The translations under genes were made by a program, and so were the position numbers. Shown here piece after piece: positions 5,445 through 10,475 of a stretch of DNA of 10,475 nucleotides. This DNA comes from Opitutia bacterium (GTDB taxonomy: Bacteria > Verrucomicrobiota > Verrucomicrobiae > Opitutales > UBA953): the NCBI GenBank assembly GCA_004558035.1, contig SFEJ01000047.1:1-10475 (forward strand). Direction: 5' to 3'. The notes beneath the pieces are model-generated. The model worked only from the letters and a program-made list of their open reading frames with translations. It was not told the DNA's origin and made no database searches. How positions within the stretch are numbered: position 1 is the stretch's first letter; each line of letters starts with the position of its first letter.

Positions 5445-7670
5445 ATGCAACAAGAATACAGTGTGACGATCGAAGAATACGGTCTCACGATCAGCACGGG
5501 CTCCATCGCCCGCCAAGCCAACGGCTCCGTCACCGTCTCGGTCGGCGGAACGGAAGTGCTCGTCACGGCGACCGCCGCCAACGAGCTGCGCTCTCCCGAC
5601 CAGGATTTCTTCCCGCTCACGGTCGATTACCGCGAAAAATTCGCCGCCGCCGGGCGCTTCCCGGGCGGCTACTTCAAGCGCGAAGGGCGCCCCTCGGAAA
5701 AGGAAATCCTGACGTCGCGCCAGGTGGACCGCCCGCTGCGTCCGCTCTTCCCCAAGGGATTCATGAACGAAGTGCAGGTCATCGGGCTGCTCCTCGCGAC
5801 GGACAAGACGACGGATCCGGACATTCTCATGATCAACGGCGCGTCCGCCGCGCTGCTCTGCTCGGACATTCCGTGGAACGGCCCGATCGCCGGCGTGCGC
5901 ATCGGCGAAGTCGACGGCGAGTTCGTCGTCAACCCGACGCACGCGCAGATGGACGAATCCGCGCTCGACCTCGTTTACGTCGGCAACGAGCAGGACATGA
6001 TGATGATCGAAGGCTCCGCCGACCAGCTGCCGGACGAGCGCTTCATCGAAGCCCTCGAATTCGCGCAGAAGGCGATTCAGAAGATCATCGCCGCGCAGCG
6101 CGAGCTCGCCGCCAAATGCGGCAAGCCGAAAAAGGAATTCCCGCTCGTCATCTGCGACCCGAAGGTCTTTGAGCTCTGCGAAAAGATCGCGAACACGGAC
6201 GACAAGCTCGCCAAGGCGGTCTATCTGCCGGGCAAGCTTGAGCGCAACGCCGCGGTGGACGCCGTCAAGGCGGAAGCCAAGGAAGCCGTGCTCGCGGCGT
6301 TCGGCGAAGACAACGTCGATCCGCGCCACGTCAACATCGCGTTCGAGGAACTGCAGGAAAAAGTCTATCGCGAAGGCATCCTGAACAAGGGCGTCCGCGC
6401 GGACGGCCGCGCGCTCGACCAGCTGCGCCCGATCTCGTGCAAGACGGACGTGCTCCCGAGCGTCCACGGCACGGGGCTCTTCCAGCGCGGCGAAACCCAG
6501 GCGCTCGTCATCGCGACGCTCGGCACGGGCAAGGACGCGCAGGAGCTCGACGGTCTCGCCGGCGGCCCGAAGTCCAAGACCTTCATTCTGCACTACAACT
6601 TCCCGCCGTTCTCGGTCGGCGAATGCGGCAAGTTCGGCTCGCCCGGCCGCCGCGAAATCGGCCACGGCGCGCTCGCGGAACGCTCGCTCGTTCCCGTGCT
6701 CCCGAGCGAAGAGGACTTCCCGTACTCGATCCGCCTTTCCTCCGAAATCATGGAATCGAACGGCTCGACCTCGATGGCGTCCGTCTGCGGCGGCACGCTC
6801 GCGCTCATGGACGCCGGCGTCCCGATTTCCGCGCCCGTCGCGGGCATCTCCTGCGGCCTCGTGACGCTTCCGGACGAAAACGGCAAGATCGTCAAGCACG
6901 TCGTCCTCACCGACATCATCGGCGCGGAAGACCACTTCGGCGACATGGACTTCAAGATCTGCGGCACCGCCGCGGGCATCACGGGCTTCCAGCTCGACCT
7001 CAAGATTCACGGCCTGCCGATTGAAATCGCCAAGGAGGCGATCCGTCAGAACCGCGTCGCGCGCGACAAGATTCTCGGCATGATCACCGAAGCGAAGGCG
7101 GCCCCGAACGCGACCGTCAAGCCCACCGCGCCGCGCATCCACACCGTCATGATCCCGTCGGACAAGATCGGCGCGCTCATCGGGCCGGGCGGCAAGAACA
7201 TCCGCCGCATCTGCGAGCTCTCCGGCGCGCAGATCGACATCAACGAGGACAATTCCGGCCGCGTGGACATCTTCGCGACGAGCGAGGAATCCATGCAGCT
7301 CGCGATTTCGGAAATCAACCTCGTCGCGGCGCAGATCGAAGTCGGCAAGACCTACAAGGGCATCGTCCGCTCGATCAAGGAATTCGGCTGCTTCGTGGAA
7401 TGCCTGCCGGGCCAGGAAGGGCTCGTGCACATTTCCGAGCTCACGGACGAACGCCTCGACAAGGTCGAAGACCTCTGCAAGCTCGGCGACGAAATCATCG
7501 TGAAGTGCGTCGGCATCGACGAAAAGGGCCGCGTCCGCCTCTCCCGCCGCGCCGCGATCGCGGAAAAGGAAGGCCGCCCCTACGAACCGCGCGCCGCTGA
7601 ACCGCGCGGAGGCGATCGCCCCCGCCGCGGCGGCGACCGCGACCGCGGACCGCGCCGTCCGCGCCGCTGA
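5445..7670 (+). CDS. pnp: Polynucleotide phosphorylase (polyribonucleotide nucleotidyltransferase)
   Basis: The product is 741 residues, slightly longer than the usual ~700-715. PNPase degrades RNA 3' to 5' by phosphorolysis and works as a trimer, often in the RNA degradosome. Two RNase PH-like cores are present. The first includes FPLTVDYREKFAAAGRFPGG and LTSRQVDRPLRPLFP; the second includes GSPGRREIGHGALAERSL and ESNGSTSMASVCGGTLALMD. In EDHFGDMDFK, D496, D502 and K504 match the catalytic Asp/Asp/Lys of the E. coli enzyme. A KH domain follows, with IGPGGKNIRRI (GPGGK at 580-584), then an S1 domain from about 634 (GKTYKGIVRSIKEFGCFVE). The last ~35 residues are an Arg/Gly/Pro-rich basic tail (RGGDRPRRGGDRDRGPRRP), likely disordered and able to bind RNA. 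Start ATG 5445 follows an A-rich leader without Shine-Dalgarno. The leader carries a small hairpin (5405-5420) that could take part in autoregulation. Confidence 0.98.
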   Translation: MQQEYSVTIEEYGLTISTGSIARQANGSVTVSVGGTEVLVTATAANELRSPDQDFFPLTVDYREKFAAAGRFPGGYFKREGRPSEKEILTSRQVDRPLRPLFPKGFMNEVQVIGLLLATDKTTDPDILMINGASAALLCSDIPWNGPIAGVRIGEVDGEFVVNPTHAQMDESALDLVYVGNEQDMMMIEGSADQLPDERFIEALEFAQKAIQKIIAAQRELAAKCGKPKKEFPLVICDPKVFELCEKIANTDDKLAKAVYLPGKLERNAAVDAVKAEAKEAVLAAFGEDNVDPRHVNIAFEELQEKVYREGILNKGVRADGRALDQLRPISCKTDVLPSVHGTGLFQRGETQALVIATLGTGKDAQELDGLAGGPKSKTFILHYNFPPFSVGECGKFGSPGRREIGHGALAERSLVPVLPSEEDFPYSIRLSSEIMESNGSTSMASVCGGTLALMDAGVPISAPVAGISCGLVTLPDENGKIVKHVVLTDIIGAEDHFGDMDFKICGTAAGITGFQLDLKIHGLPIEIAKEAIRQNRVARDKILGMITEAKAAPNATVKPTAPRIHTVMIPSDKIGALIGPGGKNIRRICELSGAQIDINEDNSGRVDIFATSEESMQLAISEINLVAAQIEVGKTYKGIVRSIKEFGCFVECLPGQEGLVHISELTDERLDKVEDLCKLGDEIIVKCVGIDEKGRVRLSRRAAIAEKEGRPYEPRAAEPRGGDRPRRGGDRDRGPRRPRR

Positions 7671-7694
7671 TTTCACGGATTCTTCCGCAAGACG

Positions 7695-7731
7695 AAGCGT
7701 TCCCGCAAAACCCGCGGGAACGCTTTTTTTT
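7695..7731 (+). terminator. Intrinsic terminator after pnp, built from two inverted CGTTCCCGC motifs
   Basis: AAGCGTTCCCGC (7695-7706) and GCGGGAACGCTT (7714-7725) form a perfect 12-bp stem with a 7-base loop and a run of eight T (7724-7731). It lies 24 bases after the pnp stop. Both arms are copies of the dispersed 9-mer, extended by AAG. Confidence 0.92.
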
Positions 7732-7770
7732 CGCGATCCGGCGGGCGCGCGTCGGCGCGGGAAAATAAAA

Positions 7771-7799
7771 TTGTTTCGCGGGGCGCGAAGGAGTATTTT
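7771..7799 (+). promoter_or_regulatory. Candidate promoter for the transporter gene
   Basis: TTGTTT (7771-7776) and TATTTT (7794-7799) are separated by 17 bases and sit directly after the pnp terminator, with 21 bases from the -10 to the ATG. An AAGGAG at 7788-7793 is 27 bases from the ATG, too far to act as a Shine-Dalgarno for this start. The hexamers are fair matches in otherwise G/C-rich sequence. Confidence 0.4.
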
Positions 7800-7820
7800 C
7801 CCGCGCAGAATTTTTTTCGT

Positions 7821-9527
7821 ATGGACTGGATCATCAACCTGTTTTACGCGGACACGAACGGCGTGGCGCACACGGTGCTGCTCTTCTGCATCGCGATCGC
7901 GATCGGCATTCCCTTGGGACGCATCAAGGTCTTCGGCATTTCGCTGGGCATCACGCTGGTGCTTTTCGTGGCGATTCTGCTCGGGCAGCTCGGCTTTTCC
8001 GTCAACGGGAACGTGCTCCATTTCGTCAAGGAATTCGGGCTGATTCTGTTCGTGTTCACGATCGGGCTTCAGGTCGGACCGGGATTCTTCGCCTCGTTCA
8101 AGAAGGGCGGAATGCTGATGAACGGACTCGCGGCGTCCGTCGTGCTGCTCGGCGTGCTGCTGACGGTCGCGTTTCACTTTCTGACGGGCATTCCGATGCC
8201 GACGATGGTCGGCGTGCTTTCCGGCGCGATCACGAACACGCCCGGGCTCGGCGCGGCGCAGCAGGCGCTCGCGGAAATCGTGAAGACGAACGGAGCGACG
8301 GACGGCGCGGTCGAGCAGCTCGCGGGAACGCTCGGGCAGGGCTACGCGTGCGCGTATCCGCTCGGCGTCGTGGGCATCATTCTTTCGCTGATCGTCGTGC
8401 GCGCCGTCTTCAAGATTTCCCTCGACAAGGAGACCGCCGCGATCAAGGCGCTCGAAAAGGAGCAGGGCGACACGTCCGCGGCGATTTCGCTGGAGGTGCA
8501 GAACCCGGCGATTATCGGCAAGAAGATTTCCGAAATCACGCGCCTGTTCAGCCGCCCGTTCGTCATCTCGCGCCATCGCCGCGGCGAGAACGCGCCGACG
8601 GTCGCCACGGGCGACACTGTGCTCGCCGCGGGCGACCGGCTCTTCGTCATCGTCTTCAAGGAAGACGCGGAAATGGTCGGCGCGTTCTTCGGCAAGGTCA
8701 TCAACTGGGGCGTCGAGGACTGGGAGCACATCAAGTCCGCCATCGTGCGCCGGCGCATCATCGTGACGCGCGAGAACATGAACGGGCGCCCGCTTTCGCG
8801 CCTCGCCGCCTACACGGCGATGGGCGTGGCGATCACGCGCATCAACCGCGCGGGCGTCGTGCAGGTCGCTTCGCCGACGCTGCGCCTGCAGATCGGCGAC
8901 CGCGTGAACGTCGTCGGCCCCGAGCACGCGGTGAACGAGGTCGAAAAAGTGCTCGGGAACGAGCTGAAGCGGCTCGACCATCCGAATCTCGTCTCGATCT
9001 TCCTCGGCATCGCGCTGGGCGTCTTTTTCGGGAGCATTCCGTTCGCCGTTCCCGGGCTTTCGCAGCCGCTGAAGCTGGGGCTCGCGGGCGGCCCGCTCAT
9101 CATCGCGATTCTGCTCAGCTGCTGGGGCTACAAGTCGCACCTCGTCACCTACACGCCGATCGCGGCGAACCTGATGATCCGCGAAATCGGCATTCTGCTC
9201 TTTCTCGCGAGCGTCGGGCTCGGCGCGGGCAACGGCTTTCTGCAGGCGGTGCTCGGCGGCGGCTACTGGTGGGTGCTGATCGGCTTCTGCATCACGACGG
9301 TGCCGCTGCTCGTCGTGGGCTTCGTGGCGCGCGGCGTGTTCAAGCTGAACTATTATTCCGTGATGGGACTCGTCGCGGGCGCGACGACGGACCCGCCCGC
9401 GCTCGCCTACGCGAACAACATCGCGCAGAACGAAGCGCCGAACGTCGCCTACGCGACCGTCTATCCCCTCACGATGTTCCTGCGCGTGCTCACGGCGCAG
9501 CTGCTCATTCTCGTCTTCTGCTCGTGA
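7821..9527 (+). CDS. AspT/YidE-type membrane transporter (aspartate:alanine exchanger family)
   Basis: The product is 568 residues, close to AspT and E. coli YidE. The fold is two homologous membrane halves separated by two cytoplasmic TrkA-C (RCK-C) domains. The N-terminal half has several hydrophobic helices from about residue 15 to 210, with the family motif GAITNTPGLGAA at 135-146. The RCK-C-like domains lie at about 230-290 (KKISEITRLF to DRLFVIVFKEDAEMVG) and about 318-377 (GRPLSRLAAY to DRVNVVGPEHAVNEVEKVLG). The C-terminal half has the matching motif GATTDPPALAYAN at 520-532. Members exchange small carboxylates or amino acids; no aspartate decarboxylase gene is adjacent, so the substrate is unknown. 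Start ATG 7821 follows a T run and has no Shine-Dalgarno. The stop overlaps the GTG of the next gene (GTGA), implying translational coupling. Confidence 0.93.
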   Translation: MDWIINLFYADTNGVAHTVLLFCIAIAIGIPLGRIKVFGISLGITLVLFVAILLGQLGFSVNGNVLHFVKEFGLILFVFTIGLQVGPGFFASFKKGGMLMNGLAASVVLLGVLLTVAFHFLTGIPMPTMVGVLSGAITNTPGLGAAQQALAEIVKTNGATDGAVEQLAGTLGQGYACAYPLGVVGIILSLIVVRAVFKISLDKETAAIKALEKEQGDTSAAISLEVQNPAIIGKKISEITRLFSRPFVISRHRRGENAPTVATGDTVLAAGDRLFVIVFKEDAEMVGAFFGKVINWGVEDWEHIKSAIVRRRIIVTRENMNGRPLSRLAAYTAMGVAITRINRAGVVQVASPTLRLQIGDRVNVVGPEHAVNEVEKVLGNELKRLDHPNLVSIFLGIALGVFFGSIPFAVPGLSQPLKLGLAGGPLIIAILLSCWGYKSHLVTYTPIAANLMIREIGILLFLASVGLGAGNGFLQAVLGGGYWWVLIGFCITTVPLLVVGFVARGVFKLNYYSVMGLVAGATTDPPALAYANNIAQNEAPNVAYATVYPLTMFLRVLTAQLLILVFCS

Positions 9528-10267
9528 AGGCGTCCGCCGACGAAAAGCGCGCCGCGAAGCGTTCCCGCGCGGGAACGCTTTTCGACGTGCGCGGCTATTT
9601 TCGGCGGGGTTTCGCGTTCGAGGAATTTCCGGCGGCTTCGGACGTTCCCGCGCGCGGAACCGTCGTGCTGATTCACGGCCTGCTGATGCGCGCTCCGTCC
9701 ATGAACCTGCTCGCGGAACGTTTCGCCGCGGCGGGTTTCCGCGCGTTCGCCTACGATTACCCGACCAGCCGGCTCGGCGTTTTCCGTCACGGAGAGATCC
9801 TGCGGGAACGGCTCCGCGCGCTTTTCGAAAAAATGCCGGCGGGAGAGAAGATCTTTTTCGCGACGCACAGCATGGGCGGAATTCTGCTGCGCGTGGCGCT
9901 TTCGGAGTTTTCGCGGGAAGAGCTCGCGCGCGTCGCCGCGGTCGCGATGTTCGCGCCGCCGAATCAGGGCTCCTTCTGGCCGGAACGCGTGCGGAAAATT
10001 TTTCCGCCCGCGCGCTTGCTGTGCCGCTGTCTGCCGGATCTGCGCCATACGGAAGATTCGCCGCTGCACCGGATTCCGCTTCCGAAAAACGGAGCGTTCC
10101 CGCCGTTGCTGATTGTGCGCGGCGAACGCGACGCGAAGGTCGCGCCGCAGTTTCTGCCGCTTCCCGGCGTTCCCGCGCGCGTCGTCTCCGCGCCCTGCGG
10201 GCACGCGGCGCTGCGGCGCTCTCCCGAAGCCTTCGCGCACGCCCTGAAGTTCTTCGCGGCGTCCTGA
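9524..10267 (+). CDS. Alpha/beta hydrolase (lipase/PGAP1-like serine hydrolase)
   Basis: The product is 247 residues if started at GTG 9524, which overlaps the transporter stop as GTGA. No in-frame ATG occurs before the conserved core, so the start rests on that overlap; GTG 9587 is a possible shorter start. The core opens with GTVVLIHGLLMRAPSMNLLAERF, where HG forms the oxyanion-hole region. The nucleophile elbow is THSMGG (Ser116), with Asp203 in RGERDAKV and His227 in PCGHAAL completing a standard triad in the right order. No signal peptide is evident. It resembles small cytosolic lipase-like hydrolases acting on esters; the substrate is unknown. Codons 12-19 coincide with a 24-base palindrome made of two inverted CGTTCCCGC motifs. 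Six full motifs lie in this 744-base gene, the densest in the window. Confidence 0.85.
   Translation: MKASADEKRAAKRSRAGTLFDVRGYFRRGFAFEEFPAASDVPARGTVVLIHGLLMRAPSMNLLAERFAAAGFRAFAYDYPTSRLGVFRHGEILRERLRALFEKMPAGEKIFFATHSMGGILLRVALSEFSREELARVAAVAMFAPPNQGSFWPERVRKIFPPARLLCRCLPDLRHTEDSPLHRIPLPKNGAFPPLLIVRGERDAKVAPQFLPLPGVPARVVSAPCGHAALRRSPEAFAHALKFFAAS
9557..9582 (+). terminator. Perfect palindrome of paired CGTTCCCGC motifs with a short T run, inside a coding region
   Basis: AAGCGTTCCCGC (9557-9568) is followed directly by GCGGGAACGCTT (9569-9580) and two more T, giving four T at 9579-9582. It has the same arms as the pnp terminator but no spacer. It starts 29 bases after the transporter stop, where a terminator for that gene would be expected, yet it lies within the first codons of the hydrolase (reading AKRSRAGTLF). 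It may attenuate transcription into the hydrolase or lower its translation. Confidence 0.6.
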
Positions 10268-10270
10268 CCC

Positions 10271-10328
10271 GGAAGATAACGGATGGTGGATAACGGATAG
10301 TGGATAATGAATAGTGAATAGTGGATGG
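10271..10328. repeat. Short-word array (GGATAAC / GGATAGT / GAATAGT words)
   Basis: Directly after the hydrolase stop, the sequence iterates seven-base words: GGATGGT, GGATAAC, GGATAGT, GGATAAT, GAATAGT, GAATAGT, GGATGG. On the minus strand this reads as peptides like STIHYSLSTIRYP, a pattern I remember from spurious annotations in unrelated bacteria. Unlike the elements at 2240 and 4651, no inverted second arm is visible in the window. Confidence 0.65.
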
Positions 10329-10372
10329 CACAGGTCCCGGCGGGGCGGCTGTTGCTCGGCGTTCCCGCGGCT

Positions 10373-10472
10373 TTTTGGGGAAGCGACTTTCCAGTCGCTT
10401 TGCTGAATTCTTAAAAAGGAAATTTCCTTAAAAAAAACTTCAACAAGCGACAAGAATGTCGCTTCCCCAAAA
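10373..10472. repeat. 100-base nested inverted repeat (hairpins within a hairpin)
   Basis: The outer arms TTTTGGGGAAGCGAC (10373-10387) and GTCGCTTCCCCAAAA (10458-10472) are perfect complements. Each side also forms its own hairpin: AAGCGAC-TTTCCA-GTCGCTT (10381-10400) on the left and AAGCGAC-AAGAAT-GTCGCTT (10445-10464) on the right. The middle holds the palindrome AAGGAAATTTCCTT (about 10416-10429) flanked by A/T runs. The whole can fold either as one long cruciform or as two or three separate hairpins. It may be a small mobile or dispersed element; no gene is seen. Confidence 0.75.
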
Positions 10473-10475
10473 GCG

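Larger units (their letters stand above)
238..10368. repeat. Dispersed 9-mer CGTTCCCGC, 26 full copies in both orientations
   Basis: Forward copies start at 1756, 2005, 2463, 2665, 3016, 3124, 3698, 5283, 5401, 7698, 9560, 9643, 10095, 10168 and 10360. Inverted copies (GCGGGAACG) start at 238, 692, 2611, 3837, 4143, 4612, 5308, 7714, 8322, 9569 and 9802. Near matches keeping the GTTCCC core occur near 138, 2104, 3327, 3889, 4548, 6689, 8003, 8944 and 9050. Most full copies extend to GCGTTCCCGCG. In genes the forward form usually encodes Val-Pro as GTT-CCC, although Val is otherwise mostly GTC or GTG. The counts were made by eye. Confidence 0.9.

Noticed and set aside
5298..10331. Very long open frame on the minus strand (1677 codons) across pnp, the transporter and the hydrolase
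   Set aside because: It is the antisense shadow of G/C-ending codons in three genes with clear family motifs. Its translation is low-complexity Arg/Asp/Glu/Ala-rich with no recognisable domain.

Overview
The window reads as chromosomal DNA of a high-G+C bacterium, most likely a member of the Verrucomicrobiota (Opitutales-like). The basis is the character of the PNPase and of the Der GTPase (P-loop followed by Arg, GKSR) plus G/C-ending codons. This placement is from memory of the families, not from a search. Seven protein genes are supported, all on the + strand, and none has a Shine-Dalgarno sequence at usable spacing.

Layout. Bases 1-1045 hold no convincing gene: a hairpin-rich block duplicated in tandem (1-374 and 439-827) is followed by a degenerate short-word repeat element (831-985). 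Then come an ATP-grasp ligase (1046-2239) and a small serine esterase (2372-3115), which look like a functional pair. Next are the ribosome-assembly GTPase der (3177-4631), the conserved rpsO-pnp pair (ribosomal protein S15, 5008-5271; polynucleotide phosphorylase, 5445-7670), and an AspT/YidE-type membrane transporter (7821-9527). The transporter's stop codon overlaps the GTG start of a second alpha/beta hydrolase (9524-10267). The last 200 bases are again repeats: a short-word array and a nested inverted repeat.

How the genes fit together. der, rpsO and pnp are housekeeping genes for ribosome assembly, translation and RNA turnover. rpsO-pnp order is widely conserved, and here each gene ends in a strong hairpin terminator. 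The ATP-grasp/esterase pair and the transporter/hydrolase pair are metabolic or envelope genes whose substrates cannot be read from sequence.

The most unusual content is in the DNA rather than the protein list. First, the 9-mer CGTTCCCGC occurs 26 times (both orientations, coding and non-coding), and three head-to-head pairs of it form terminator-like hairpins. This closely resembles the organisation of DNA-uptake sequences in Neisseriaceae and Pasteurellaceae. Second, several intergenic regions carry elements built from iterated 7-9 base words, a different word at each site, often as inverted arms around a small central hairpin. Third, small hairpins keep a loop of the form A-R-GAAT while their stems change in a compensated way.
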